Of a stretch of DNA of 64,000 nt, positions 24,948 to 38,200 are shown one piece after another. Every line of letters starts with the position of its first letter. The first letter of the stretch is position 1. A model generated the notes under the pieces. That model searched no databases, was not told the DNA's origin, and saw only the letters and a program-made list of their open reading frames with translations. A program made the translations under genes and the position numbers. The stretch is from Solea solea (lineage: Eukaryota > Chordata > Actinopteri > Pleuronectiformes > Soleidae): positions 10,471,766-10,535,765 of the forward strand of contig NC_081154.1 in the NCBI RefSeq assembly GCF_958295425.1. The letters are read 5' to 3'.

Positions 24948-25505
24948 TGGCCATTCCGTTATACAGTTCCAGCACTACTCGGCTCGGCTCTGCTCTACTG
25001 GGTTTGGTATCAGGCTCGTCGTTTTCCATCCCTACAGTACCGCCTCGACATGGGCGGTGTCGTCATAGCACGGCTGCACGAAACACACACAAAACAGATG
25101 TAGTGAATCATGAGAATCAGCAAATTCAAAAGATTAGGTCATTACTTCCTGCATGACCAGAGCGGACACAGTCACTGGACTAAAATACAGTGGAACAGGT
25201 TGTGATTCGCCTCACGATCGCCGGCTTTCAGTGAGGTCACTAAATACCCCAGACTCCTCTGTTAAATATTGAGATTTTAGAAATGTCCTTGCTAAATGTT
25301 GGAGATTAAAATGTTTTCATCAAGTCTTTTTTAACTGATCTAAAGTTCAGCATTGTTCGGTTTGATTCCTGTGTTGGACATCGCACTCACGACTCTTCCA
25401 GTGACAACACTCTCTGAACAATCAGCGGCCCGGCAGTCTGTCGACGTCACGTTTTTAGTATCGGCTCAAAAAAATGGAGTAGAGTAGAACTGTGGAAAAG
25501 CGCCA
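24948..25505. mobile_element. palindromic non-autonomous DNA transposon with GGCGC-type end
   Basis: The right terminus is GTGGAAAAGCGCCA at about 25492-25505, preceded by 'tcggctcaaaaaaatggagtagagtagaac'. The left side starts near 'ggccattccgttatacagttccagcac' and continues 'ctcggctcggctctgctctac' and 'cgttttccatccctacagtacc', a degenerate mirror of the right arm. This layout is common in fish repeats of hAT type. The left terminus is mutated, and no target duplication is fixed. Confidence 0.6.
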
Positions 25506-28459
25506 TAAAAAAAAAAAACTCTACCTGAATATCTCCACACAATCATCCACTAAAACAACAACAAGTGAACAGAGGTTGTAAAACAACAAACCTGTCATGC
25601 ATATATGCATGCAAACATATCCTCACATGTAAACAAACAACCACAGCGATCAAGGGTAAACCAAGGCTGCTCTGTTCCCATTATCAGTTCATCTTAAATG
25701 CATTACCTACGTCTGGCGTTATTTCACCTTTTTATTACCATTAGCAGTTTTCCTGTGAAGACAAAAAAAAAAAACCACAGTGTATTTATCTTACTGACAG
25801 GTATTGTTAAGGATAGCTTTTTGAAGCCACAGACTCTCTATTTACTAATTATTGTGATGTATTTCTGACACATCAAAAATATAACATGGACTGATGAAGG
25901 GTTTGTGGTAAGGATTGCTCTACAAACAAGACTATAAGAGTTCAGGGTGGAGAACGAAGTTGAAAAATGCTGTGAAACTGCCGTTCATTTGTCCATAATG
26001 TCATCTCGTCAAATTTCCATTCGACCTAGTATCTATCTCATAAAAGTCTGTTTAATGTGCAGCTCAACAGATTCAGACACACATCCATCCGTACTATTTT
26101 GTATAATACCTCTCGTGTACTGCACACAGCCTCCATCTGGGTGACAAACCGCTGAGCCACGTTTCAGCCAATCACTACACTATCGAGAGCATCGGGGTCA
26201 GCGACACCACTGTCGCACAAGTAAAAACAAAGCACACATTTTCTCACCCACCTGAGGTGAGATGCACTCGTATCCACATCCTCCGAACTCCATTTGGTTT
26301 GAGACATGAGAACATATTCGTTATATAAGCTCCATGTGCCTCGTCTTATAGGTCGCACACCAAGCAACGCATCATCTCGTCCTTCGCCGTTTGCCACGTG
26401 CTTGGTTCAGCAGGTTAAGTGATTTTGGTCTTTATGCCTGCAGTAGAGAAACCACGTTTCTCTTTTCCTGCACTTAAAAACTTAATATTATAAAAGTGTC
26501 TTGTTTTTTTTTTTCAAAGTGGCTCACAACCCAGAGAAATGAGGCAGCAAGGACACCTGGACGGAGGAAGAAATTGCACTATGTGTGAGGACAAAGCCCC
26601 CTTATTTGGATGTTTTTGTGGCATATCGGTGGCACCATTGCACCCCACTGCCACAGCCTTTGAGTGCACACAGAGCAGGAGCATCCAGGGAAGCTGAGGC
26701 AAGGATTAGTCTCCGATTCTTTGAAGGTATCTAAATGAACCAAGCAGACACTAATCCCCCCCCCCCCTTTTCCGCTATATCTCAGCAGAGCCTCTGAGGG
26801 AAAGAGAGGGAGAGAGGCAGAGAGACGGCGAGAAAGAGAGGCGGAACTTTAATGTGCCGGAACAGGAGAAGAAGCTATATTAACTGAATGCGTTAAGTAT
26901 GGTTACAGGGATGCAGTGTCATCAACCTAATCCAAGAACCCAGACACTAGCACAGGCCTACATCTGGAAAATGTTCAAAGGAAAAAGGAGGTGGAGAATG
27001 AGGGAGTAAGGCAATGGAGAGAGAACTCTACTACTGAGTGCAAAAAAAAAAAAGAGAGAGAGAAACCCATTTGTAAAGCTTACTGTTTACAAATCAGCCG
27101 TTGCACTAGCCCTGGATTGAGGGATTACTTTGTGTTACTTAGATAGCTTTTGAGCAACACGGCTCTTGGAGTCTGATTTGACCAATGGAAAGTAAAAAAA
27201 AAGAAACCCATCTACTTTACAATATTCCCTTTATTCGCTCTGCTCCAGCTATATCTCTGCCATTACGTTTCTCATCTTCCCCTCCTCTTATCCTCCAATG
27301 CTCCGTCTCCCATCCACACAGCATGTGGTCTTTGTACATAAAATAGTTATTCCGCGAGCGCCCCTTATTTTGCGCTTCCCATTGGTTTGCTGCGTCTTCA
27401 TTATTTTTTCTTCGCTGGCCTCGGCATAATTTCTCCAGAGGGAAAACCGGGGACCACAGCTGTTGTTGAGCGAGAGCCAAATAATGGGGAATAAGTCAAA
27501 AACGGCCACAAAATAAGGCCCGACAAATACTGGATCTGAGCGTATGCACAGGGAGCCCTGCGCAACCGCGCTTTATCATTACACAGCGACGGTGAATTTT
27601 AAATCTGTCCACGCCTCGAGTTCCCTCGTTTTTCTTCACACACCCCTCTTGTATGAATGCATTGTGATACATAACTCAGTCATTTTTACTGCTCGGGCGT
27701 GTTCCTCTCAAATTTAATGCCGACCCCGTGTCTTATTTATTGAGGAGGTGAAAGATATAAAGGTACAGCATGTAAAATTACTTCATGATGGCTTCTTTTG
27801 CTGACAAGCCTATTGGCACTTGTTTGATGTTATTTGTTTTTTAAGCGACTGATTTACTGGCGCGCTCCGTCTCCAGGGGCCTCGTCACTCAGTGTCAGTT
27901 TTTCTTGCTCCGCTTCTCAATCTTGCATGAACTGGAACCTTCTATACAACCTTGTTTTTTTTGTTACTTTGTGTTTTGTAAAACAATATTTTACATGGAT
28001 CCCACCTACGTGCTTTAAGCAAGTCTCATGACCCACACCCAGGATGAACAACAATGGAGTGATGGAGTGATCATGAAAGCAAAAGCGGCTAAAAACGTTA
28101 ATAGGTGGAAGGAACTATATAGTGTTTAGATTACCCCTGGGGTGCAATCAGCATTCAAGGACGGCGGAGGGTTTTTAGTGATGAAGGTGTCATGAGGAGT
28201 CACTATGAGATGTAGTGATTCCACCTGTCAGCTACAGGCAGACAATTGGTAAAAATACGATACAGCATTCAGCTAAAGGGAGCCGGAGCCAGACCTTGAA
28301 AGAGATGATCAATCTTTCCCCACCAGCAGTGAAATTACAGGAAAAAACAAACCCCACAGTAGTGGGTAAGTCACAAAAACATGTTCCTTTTGCCTCTGTG
28401 ACTGATGAGGTTCCACACACACACACAAGCTTGTGCTTCATTCATAGGGAGGACCCTCA
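25506..28459. other. noncoding DNA; possible conserved block at 27280-27600
   Basis: No gene supported. The stretch at about 27280-27600 has balanced composition and no repeats or expansions, unlike its surroundings, and is a candidate conserved regulatory element. That cannot be shown from one sequence. A C-run at about 26757-26767 and several A-runs are present. Confidence 0.4.
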
Positions 28460-28620
28460 CAGACAATAATGCATTCCCTAGCCCCTTACCCTAACCTTTG
28501 CCATCACAACTAAATGCCTAAACTTAAGCTTTACCCTAACCCTAAAAAAAAAAAAAAAAAAAAAAAATTCCCCTTTAAAGAAGTGAGGACCAGCCAAAAT
28601 GTCCTCACTCTCTATGGTTT
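28460..28620. mobile_element. dispersed repeat with CCTAACCCTAA and poly-A
   Basis: Runs from 'cattccctagccccttaccctaacc' through an A24 tract (28544-28567) to 'gtgaggaccagccaaaatgtcctcact'. The last part resembles 2540-2570. This is a common fish repeat pattern. The CCCTAA words are few and interrupted, so they are not a telomeric tract. Confidence 0.5.
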
Positions 28621-28624
28621 ATAC

Positions 28625-29040
28625 CAGAGGTGTCAAACTGGCGGCCCGCGGGCCACATGCGGCCACCTAATCGATTATGCGTGGCCCTCCACTTAATATG
28701 ATGTTATAATGAAAACACGGCCCACGACATCCTCTTTACAGCTGTCACCAAAAGTGATATTTACAATATGTTTTATAGTTGTTATCAGTTGTAATTATCA
28801 CATTATTAACACTGAATGACATATATAAGCTTGTTTGGCGTTTAAATTACAGTTGTCCATGTGACTATTGACTTAGTTTTAGATTTAGGTCTCTGTTATT
28901 AATAAGATTTGTTTCTGCATCACACATCACTCCACAAGCACTTTGAAATTCCATGAAATATCATGCATATCTTTATTTGCGATATCATGATGGAATATTG
29001 TGTTTTTAGTAGTTTTAAGGTCATATGATTCTGATTCTGA
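28625..29040 (+). mobile_element. hAT-like non-autonomous element
   Basis: Starts with CAGAGGTGTCAAACTGG followed by 'cggcccgcgggccacatgcggcc', the terminal pattern of vertebrate hAT-family repeats. The interior 'cttaatatgatgttataatgaaaacacggccca' is shared with the minus-strand relic at 12620-12740. A third copy begins at 32936. The 3' end is not resolved, so the right boundary is approximate. Confidence 0.6.
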
Positions 29041-31517
29041 TATTGGCCACCTGCTACTTAACAGTTGTTTTTTCCCCCACTTTTTTTTTTTCCTCTCGAC
29101 CACCCCCTCTTGACCAGACTAGACACTCAATTTTGATATATATACACTAGCCAGTCACGATCATTGTGGGTGAAACTGTTCCAAGCATGCCGCAAGCAGA
29201 ACTTATTTTGGTGGATTTGCAAGTGGGCAGGTGAGCAACGTCTTTATATGATTAATTAACCTCACAATGTCGCCAAAAACATCACAGAAATCGGCGGTGG
29301 AAATGTCCCGATTGTGAGATTGCACTGGTCACACGCCACATGCTTGCCATATGCCATTTTCAGAATGTGGGTTGGCTGCTCTGGGGTTGCTCCCATTGTT
29401 TCCCGTAGCAGAGGGGATTTTTGAATAATGGTGAAAAGCCAGAGGCAAAAGCGAAGCCCAATGCTGACTGAAATAGTTGCTCGAATCGCAGGCTTATTCC
29501 CACATCCAGCTCTTTGTAACAGTGCTGTTCTGCCGTTGTTATAAGTATATTGCCGCAGACCAAACGTGTAAAATCATTACTCATTACTCACTGTCATAAA
29601 CTGCTTTGCAGCATTTGAAGAGACTGGACAGTCGAGGTGATTGCGGGCCTGTTGATGCTTCTTCATCTCCTTATTCTTCCCCTTTTCCAGGTAATGATCT
29701 TACAGTCTCTCGGATCCCTTTGGGATTCACAATCCAAAAGGTTTGTTAACCAACGCCGCACAAACGGCTGAGCCACACACTTTTTGCCGCATTATGAAAG
29801 CAGTGCCTTGTGCAAATAATGTAAAGAGGTCAAAACATCAGCTCTCAGACACTGCGGTCACAGGAAATTGTTCATAAGTTAGGTCCTGTATATGAGACAA
29901 TATCACTCAGACGCTTCCTCTGCATACACATTAAACAAATTGCACTCACGATCCAAATGAGTCATACATAACTGAGAATCTATGTCTGTTGGAAAAGACA
30001 AAATGTAATTTTTGAAGGTTTTCTTTTATAGCTGGTTCCAAATAAATTATTTTTAAATGGAATTAAATGGAATACATATTTGTTAAGTTTGCCTTTCCAA
30101 AGATCTTGGCCTTTCTGATGTTTTTTTTTTTATGGTTAGTTTTTTGATCCGCACCTTGCTCGTCCCTTCCTGCCTTGCATGTTGTTCAGAGTCAGCATCA
30201 TTCTGTCCTCCCCTTAATCTCGTCACCTTTATCTTTGGAAATCTCTCTTTCAATCTCTCAATCTTGTGAGCCATCGCTCTCTCTCTCCTCTCAGCCCTGC
30301 GTAGAAGGTCAAATGCAGCCCCTTCCGTTTCCCTCCAATCTTCTCTTCTATTACAATCTTCATGCCATCTTCCCCGTATGAAGCGCACACATTCCTGCCA
30401 GTTTCAAATGCAAATCCTATTTAAAACCATCGCCTGCTGCCACGTGTGCTGTGAGAGGAATGGGGGGGGGGAAATAGGTCACAGGGATACAGCAGCAATT
30501 TGCAAAATGAGCGTGAATTTATTTTATGGGATATCGGGGCTATAAGACAATGGAAGCGACTTGAAATGGAGGGAAACGTGTGTTGCTCATCTGCTGGGAT
30601 CATCACTGGGCTCATGCTTAGGCTTCTGTGGTAGTAATACTACTGATAGTGAGTCTTTTCTTTTTCTTTTTATGCATTCTACTGATCACATTTGACCTCT
30701 GGATTTCGCACCTGTTCTGTTTTGCTCTTATATCATGGCAGCCTATGTTTATTAGAGCATGCAGCTTTGTCAGTCAAGGGCCTGGCGTCTGCTCCCTCGC
30801 GTGGTCCCCGCTGCCCTCTGTTGTGTTCGACAAGAGACTGGAATGTGCCACATCGCATCGAGTACTATCTAATAACAGCGACCTCTCCACCTCGCTGTTT
30901 TCGGTTTCTTCGTTCCAGCGCCAGACACTATCCCCCGCAGCAAAGCATGTAAGCTCACAGTTTCAGAACCTCGCCTCGTGCCAGGTCATCATGTCCCGCC
31001 ATCCTCGGCTGCAAGCCTCGCAGCCAAACTCCTGCCGCAGACACTCCCGCTGCTTCCCAAACTGGGTTATAAACACTGACTCAGTCGCGAGCCGACCAGA
31101 GGTTTATTCACTGTTAAAGCTTACGTTGAACTGCAATACAACATATGTGAGCGTCTACTATTTTATAGCTGCTGAAACGGTACTGGTAATAGTATGGTAA
31201 TGGTATAGAAATAGAATTGTAACAACACAACAACAACAGTAATAGTGTAGTTATAAGTAATAGTAATAAGAAGATGGTATTACAGTTATACAGATGTTAT
31301 TTCCAGTAATATCCAGGTAAAACCTTGGTAATGGAAATTACTATAGGCTACTATCTCTGTAATGCCTTCACATAAAAATGTCTGTGAGGAAAAATGTACA
31401 ATTACCATTATGGCTCACACACACGTTCCAAGCTATAGGTTTAATATTATTGTAGTTATATTGTTACTGTACTGTAATGTAAAATCAAGTTTTCTCACAA
31501 TACATCATGCAAGCCTA
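29041..31517. other. noncoding DNA, nothing recognised
   Basis: No supported gene. A 190-codon + strand frame at 30628-31200 begins in T-rich sequence and has a Phe/Leu-rich start. A charged minus-strand frame lies at 30083-30388 (Arg/Glu/Lys-rich). Neither has a recognisable family or splice context. Low confidence either way. Confidence 0.4.
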
Positions 31518-31547
31518 TGCATATATATGTATATGTGTATATATATA

Positions 31548-31613
<66 letters not shown>

Positions 31614-31808
31614 CATATATACATATATATACATACATACATACTCATATATACACACATACATATATATGTGTGTTGTACACATACACATACATATATA
31701 CACACACACGCATATATATATACATACATATACATATATACTGTATATATACACATATATATACATACACATACATATACACATATATATACACATATAT
31801 ACACACAG

Positions 31809-31858
<50 letters not shown>

Positions 31859-31866
31859 ATATATTT
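31518..31866. repeat. long compound TA/CA microsatellite
   Basis: About 350 bp of alternating TATATA, TACATA and CACACA words, almost entirely purine-pyrimidine alternation. All frames through it read as Tyr/Ile/His/Val runs and are not genes. Confidence 0.95.
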
Positions 31867-32935
31867 ATTTATGTAGTTCAATAGTCAACTTCAGAGGTGC
31901 TGGGAGGGCTTGCTGCTTAGCTAAGCTAATGGACTGCTGGCTGTTTCATATTTCAAACATCAAAGTGGTATCGATCGCCTCACCTAACCGACTGCAAAAA
32001 ACCACAAATAATCACGTTCCCCATTATGTTGAATTATTCCCATGAAGTGTTCCAATCAGCAGGTGACACCTCGCAGGTCACAGTGCTGAGAGAGGACATT
32101 ATTTGCACCCGTAGTGTGGCTGGAGTCACGACTGATCAGATTTTATAGTCGTCGTGAGACACTTTCAGCGACTATGACGCACATTTTTGTATCACGTGCA
32201 GCATTTTCTTTAGATGCCTACTCGCTGATACTGTATTAAAGTACATGATCTTTCGGGGCCAGTGATCTTTAAATGATTATTAATTACTCTTCCTGTGTCA
32301 GAGGGAGGGTTGGCTCAGCAGGAACCCTCTCAACATGACTCGCCGTAATATCGTCCTAAATGAGTGAAAAGGAGGGCTGCGACTCCCCGCGACTCTACAG
32401 TCTGTCAAGCCCAGATCACACAGTAGGTGGAACATCAGCGTCGTCGATTCTTAATCCTCTCCTTGACCTTGACTCTCTCCCACTGCATCGTCTCAACTAG
32501 AGTCTCCCCCTTTTTTCCTTTCTTCTCCCCTCAATTTGCACCAGCACCTCAACATTTGAGTAATAGCGACAGTAGTTATGTGGTTTTGATATATACTTTT
32601 AAATGGTGTGGTGCCAACGTGGCCGAGCTTTGATCTGATGCTTTGCACTGACTTTAAAAAGAAAAATCGCTCCACATTGACCCTAATGGTTGAATGCATG
32701 TATGGCTGCTCTCCTAGGTCACACTGCCCTTTTTGAATGTTATTACGGAGCCACAGACATGACATGGGGGGGGGGGGGGGGGGAAACTCTAATTTACAAT
32801 ACAAAATAAGTATAACTGTGGGTTTAGCATTCCCATCGACAACTGGGACAGTTGAGTAAGCAAATGGAGTGAATATTCGCTTGAAACTATGACTATATTC
32901 ACAGATTTGAACTTCGGCGATCAGTACATTTAAAG
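31867..32935. other. noncoding DNA
   Basis: No gene recognised. A G18 run lies at about 32766-32783. The minus-strand frame 32493-32987 crosses this run and is not credible. Confidence 0.5.
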
Positions 32936-33010
32936 CAGAGGTCTCAAACTCACGGCCCTCCAATGGATTTAATTTGGCCCCCCACATAATATCAACTTAT
33001 AATGTGTTAT
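32936..33010 (+). mobile_element. hAT-like fragment
   Basis: Starts CAGAGGTCTCAAACTCACGG and continues 'ggatttaatttggccccccacataat', matching the terminal part of the copy at 28625 with substitutions. The right end is not resolved. Confidence 0.6.
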
Positions 33011-33209
33011 TACTGTATGTTTTCTTTTATGAATGGATTTGTGTTGCATCATAAATACAGTGAAATATGGTCACTAATATTGTTATTTGATATTGATATT
33101 GGAAACTACATTGATCTCTACGTGCAGCCGTCAGTGAGACCCGAGCGCAGGGGCGTGTATAAACATGTACAGTATTATGACATGCAGAACGGAAGACGGC
33201 CCAACCTAA

Positions 33210-33335
33210 TTCCCAACCTAAAATAAAACTCAATCCCACTATCTCTGTCCATCGTGCAGCTTCAGCCCTCTAGCGACACTTCTTGCCTTCGCAGCTCAAG
33301 GTAATTCATGGGAACGATATTATTAATTAGTATTA
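33210..33335. repeat. dispersed repeat, copy 2 of a pair
   Basis: 'ttcccaacctaaaataaaactcaatcccactatctctgtccat' onward, with 'ggtaattcatgggaacg' near the end, matches 17786-17910. It begins about 200 bp after the hAT-like end at 32936, so it may be the interior of the same element, though copy 1 has no such end seen nearby. Confidence 0.65.
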
Positions 33336-35639
33336 GAATATTATTCAATACTACTTTGTTGCCTCAAATGACTTTTTACCCATGTCCGGAGGCTCAATAT
33401 ACTATAACAATTCATCTAAACTGACTCTGAAGCTGTCACGGCTTCCTCATGTCTGATTCAGTTTCTCTGATCCACGTCAAAATCTGAACTTGACCTCACG
33501 CTAAATAATTGATAGGCACACTCTTTCTGCCGACACCTCCACGTACCGAGACCTGGAGGGGCGAACTCATTATTTATCATGCTGGTAAGCGATGCCAAAA
33601 CACACAAGTAAACAAAGACAAGAAAAGAAAAGAACCATCATAAATGCTACTGTGGCGATCCCACATACATGGGCCTACACGTCGCAGGCAACAGAGGTGT
33701 CCCTCGCACCCTTTGACTCTTATTACTAAAGATAGCGCATGGCCATTAATCAATTTGGCACCAGCTCAGTTCTCGCTGCTAATCAAAGGTTGCAACAGTT
33801 AGTTTAAGATTCTGCTACACGTCTACAGACTGTCTGGAGACCTGCAAGCAGCGGTAGGTTAATGTGCTGTCTCGTGCTAAGCAGGTGCTGTGGAAGTTGC
33901 TATGTGCAGACATCGTGGGTCCTCACATTAATTAGGTTTTTTGAGCCGGCCTGATTCCCCAGTGTCTACTAATTAGTCTTAATTAGTGGCTAGACTGATG
34001 AAGATATAGAAACAGATACAGGATGTTGCCAGTGATTATATACTTGGTATGGTTTCTTTCTTGCAGGAGTACATTTAAAGCTCAGTTGGACAGTTTGAAT
34101 TTCTGTCAAAATATCTAGTGGGTGTTATCGTCGTGGAGGGTTTACTGATGGGTGCGCGCTTTCATTTGTGACTGACGGATTTAATGGCAGTCTGCAGTGA
34201 TCCACAAAGAACAGCTGTAAACATTACCATCTAATTCGACTTTCCGGGATAATCACCCTTTCACGATCTGACCTCCATTTTGGGGCCACTGCGTCATCAA
34301 CCAGGTGACTGCTGCACAACGGCGAGCTGCGTTCAAGTACGAGACAAACAGTTTCGTTGCTACGACAGCCAGAGGATAGATTATGGCTATTACACTGTCA
34401 ATAGTAATTCCACCGGCTCAGGACTGACGATCGAGAAGATCGACAACAAGTTTAACCAAAACTGACACGGCTCAGGTCTGTAGGTCTCGTCCTAAGAACA
34501 CCAAAATGAAGCCCAGTATGAGCACAGCCCGGTCCTCACTCAGCAGTTTCTGCAGATGCATGCAGGTATACATTTAATACAAGGTGCAAGGCTCAAGTTT
34601 TCAGTCTTTTTTTTTTTTCTTTCTTACTTATTTTAAAACATCCGACTCATGTTTTCCACTTGAGAGCTCACCACCCAGGTAACCCGACACTTGGGAAGCC
34701 TTTTATTTATCGTTGGCACCGAGAGCTCGAGTCACTGTAACGTCGGAAATCAAACGAAATCAAAAAGAGACTAAACGCGAGTTTACAAGTGCGAGTGCGA
34801 ACAGATGACAAACGTGTCTCCTCTGAACACAGCTGGGAGACTCTTGGTGTTCTGTGTATTTCTCATGCTGTTGTCACCCACATGACTCGCAGCTCTTTAA
34901 CTGTGTCATGGGTGGTTTTATCGCGTTGTGAAAGTGATGCACTCTCCGTTTCGGGCCTCAATATTTCTACACCAGCAGAGCAAAGTCTGTAGCGTAGTTG
35001 TAATTTTAAGCGCGAGGGAGGTGTTTAAACTTTGTTTCTACTCTTAGACACAAGTGCACGCACAGACGTATAGTATACGTATACCGCCTATTTGCAGAGA
35101 ATGGCAAGCACTTACCTTGCTGTAAAGAAACAGTCATGCAGGCACTGAAAGCAAGTCGCTGAAGTGAGCAAACACAAGCGCAGTAGCTCCTCTCTGGAGC
35201 TTTGATGAGAAATCCAAACAAGCAAACCCATTTTGCCTGACCCACTGAGTTTACACCACTGCTGCTGCAGTCAGATGGGCGGGGGGGGGGGGGGGGATGA
35301 ACAAGACACAGAAAAAGAAGCGAGTGTATGGGCTGCAGAGGGGGCCATGTTTGTCGGTTGAGAGTTCAGTGCTTGCATCAGCATCGCAGTAGTGGGGGAG
35401 TCAGTGCCCTGGAGTTTGCATTTCCTGTGGTGGAGGTTTGCCATTTGCACTCAAATGTTATATTTTTTTTTTCCCTCCACCACCAGTGGAAGCAGTCAAG
35501 TGAGCATGTTGTTTGATAAAAACCCTCCTGACTCCAGTGAGCACCACTGCCTCTGCACTGAAAGGGCAGTGGGGCAGGGCAGAGTGGGGGAATGTTTGGA
35601 ATTTATTTATTTCAGCACTCGACATGAACCTGCTCCAGG
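33336..35639. other. noncoding DNA; TAATTA-rich block
   Basis: No gene supported. About 33925-33990 carries several TAATTA/TTAATTAG cores ('attaattagg', 'ctaattagtcttaattagtgg'), the type of homeodomain site found in conserved enhancers. This is suggestive only. A G-run lies at about 35280-35296. Confidence 0.4.
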
Positions 35640-35700
35640 TTTGAGGAGTAACTAAGTACCTCAGTACCTTACTTGAGTATTTTACTCCACTGCATTCACT
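35640..35700. mobile_element. short fragment of a common fish dispersed repeat
   Basis: 'gaggagtaactaagtacctcagtaccttacttgagtattttactcc' resembles a common fish repeat pattern related to the arms at 3143-3245 and 4556-4730. Only about 60 bp is recognisable. Confidence 0.45.
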
Positions 35701-37713
35701 CGACATGTGTCTTTTGCATGTACAACTGCATGATTTTCTGTGGCGCGGCGTGTCAGAAGCGCACACAGATGGGACAGACGCGTGCCTGCTTTTCTGGCTT
35801 CTGGTGTCCATGCCGCATTGAGATGAAAATATCTCAACTTTCTGGAATGCAGCGAGCATTTTCAACATGTCTTTTGATACTCTTGCCAAATAATTGGCTC
35901 GGACAGATCTTTGCTCCGTCTGAAATAAACTCTAAGCTCCCGTCATCCAGATGAAGCTCCTGAATCAGTTGGTGAGGGAGAGGATACAAACAAACACAAA
36001 GAGTTCATTCTTATCGTATTTTATTGTTTGGGTGTATTTTCCACTGAGCAACAATGCTGCCGTGAGGTAAATGCAGTGCTGATAATCCTTTGTCTTTGTT
36101 TGGTAATTTTACTTAGTTTAACGCATTAACAAGGCTGGTGTAGGTTGCTTTAGTAATGAAAGTTGACAGATGCGACTCAATTAAAACCACCTCCAGGTTC
36201 TTCGACGCGCTTTTCATGCATGTGAACCGACTTTCAGTTACGAGTTACCTGGAAGATCAATATCATACACAGTAAATAGTTAAAGGCTGAGAGTTAAAGA
36301 TGGCTCCTGACATTCTACAAAAGCAGCTCGAACAAAGAGTTTTCCAGCTCTAAACTTCAAAGAATGCGATATCTCGCCAGAAATGCAAGATAATAAAAAA
36401 GAAAAACAAGAAATGTTAGATTTTTGTTCCTTTTTCCTCTCCCATTAATCATCTCAATAACCCTTCAGATATATCTGGTGTCCCTGCTTAAGGTTATTGC
36501 TGTGGCAGCTGCAGGTGGAGTTACCACTCCAACATTAGCCTGCCGCTCGCGAACTGATGATCCATTATTAATCATCTACTGATGTCAAATATCAGACCGA
36601 CCTAACCAGTGCTTTACTCATGATACTGCTGATGATTCCACTGCTGTCCCAAATTTGGTTTGCAATTTTCAGTCTTCACATTGACAGTACATTTCATTTC
36701 ACTGCTCTTAGTTTCCTTTTTTCTAAGTAAGAAAGGAATGTTTATCTGTGGGTACAAACCACATCTGTGTCAACGTGTAATATCAGACCATTACTGTTTA
36801 TTTCTATTGTATAATAGCGAGGTGGGGACCTGATGCAGGCAAATTCTCATGTCTCTCCCCCCCCCCGTCTGCTAAACCTCACTCAGTTCATTACATTTTT
36901 AACACTCCATTGAAGCCACAAATTAAAATTATTTGGCAACAGAAATGCTCCTCTTGAAGAGTTGTGTCTCTCCAGACAGAAATCGGCACTTGCAAGACTT
37001 CCAGCATAAAGATGCCAGATTCTGCGGTGTTGTATATCACAGCCATGCCGCGTATATTGTTTCTAATATGATGCCTTTCCACGTGAGACAAATAAAAAAA
37101 AAGGATCTTAAAAACGCCTGGAAAAAGTACAATGATGCACTGGGAAAGCTTGCAGTTATGACTTGTTTATGAAAACTGGAATATTTTGTCAAATGCAGCC
37201 AACATTGATCAGACCAAAGAGAGCCGTAATGAGCAATTTGCCTTTCTTAAAGTCACTGAGACGACTTGGATGTGAATGATCCTTTTTTTCTTCTTCTTAG
37301 TGTAATTTCTAATTAGAAGCCATGGGAATAAAATCTGGTAATGAAAGCCCATAAACAGTAAGATTTGAGTTGTACTCATTTATTTTAATAGTGTAGTAGC
37401 ATTAGAAAAAGCCAGGCTTGAAATAATGAGAGCTGTATTTGTGCTTCATTCATCGTTCTGCTGCTGCACCGCTGAATTTATTACAAGAGATACACGCTGC
37501 CATGCTGCTTGTGCATTTCATCAACATATCAGGCAGTGCTTGCACATGGAGCGTGTTCAATATGCTCTGTACTGACATTTTTACTGAGAACATTCACTAA
37601 AAAAAAATCATCTGTATGGATCAGTGTAGGGGGGTTTTAAGACCAAGAAGGTCTTAAAAGGTGATATCCACCACTTTGCCACAAAAGACAACTTCTTTCT
37701 TGGTCCAGTCCTC

Positions 37714-37746
<33 letters not shown>

Positions 37747-38200
37747 GATGATAGTGGTTTTATTTGCCCCTTCTAAAAAAACATCCCTTTCTAGAAGTGG
37801 AAATTCTACATTTGAACCTGTGGAAACTATGTACATACGTCTCCCGCGTGACTGAGAAATACTTGGTCATTATAGCATTGCTAAAACAACAAATCTAGTT
37901 TAAGCGTAAGACTTTTGCACAGTCCTACATACAAAACATAAACACACACAAACCATCTGGGCCTTTTCTCACCAAAGACAGAGCACACTAAATTGCTGCC
38001 AAACAATATATTGATTCCATTGTTATCCTTCTTCAGGAACAGAACAGCAGCAAAAGCCTGTGGCCTGAAATGAACTACGCCTTAACTTGTCAAATCAATA
38101 TCCAGTAAAGAAACTATGAACATGGTGCGAAATATTCTTCATATTTGACAACTACTTGTGAATATAGTTAAGGGGCATAATGTGCGCGTGTCTGTGGGTG
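35701..38200. other. noncoding DNA, nothing recognised except (ATT)n
   Basis: (ATT)n lies at about 37714-37746. Small frames on both strands are unremarkable. No gene supported. Confidence 0.5.

Noticed and set aside
28490..28545. CCCTAA words resembling telomeric repeat
   Set aside because: Only a few interrupted copies, better explained as part of a dispersed repeat with poly-A.
30083..30388. Charged Arg/Glu/Lys-rich minus-strand frame
   Set aside because: Could in principle be an exon, but no clear splice sites or known family. The composition follows from purine-rich DNA.
30628..31200. 190-codon + strand frame
   Set aside because: Starts in T-rich sequence giving a Phe/Leu run, with no family recognised and no supporting signals.
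31362..32045. 227-codon frame on the + strand
   Set aside because: Most of it is translation of the TA/CA microsatellite (Tyr/Ile/His runs). It is not a gene.
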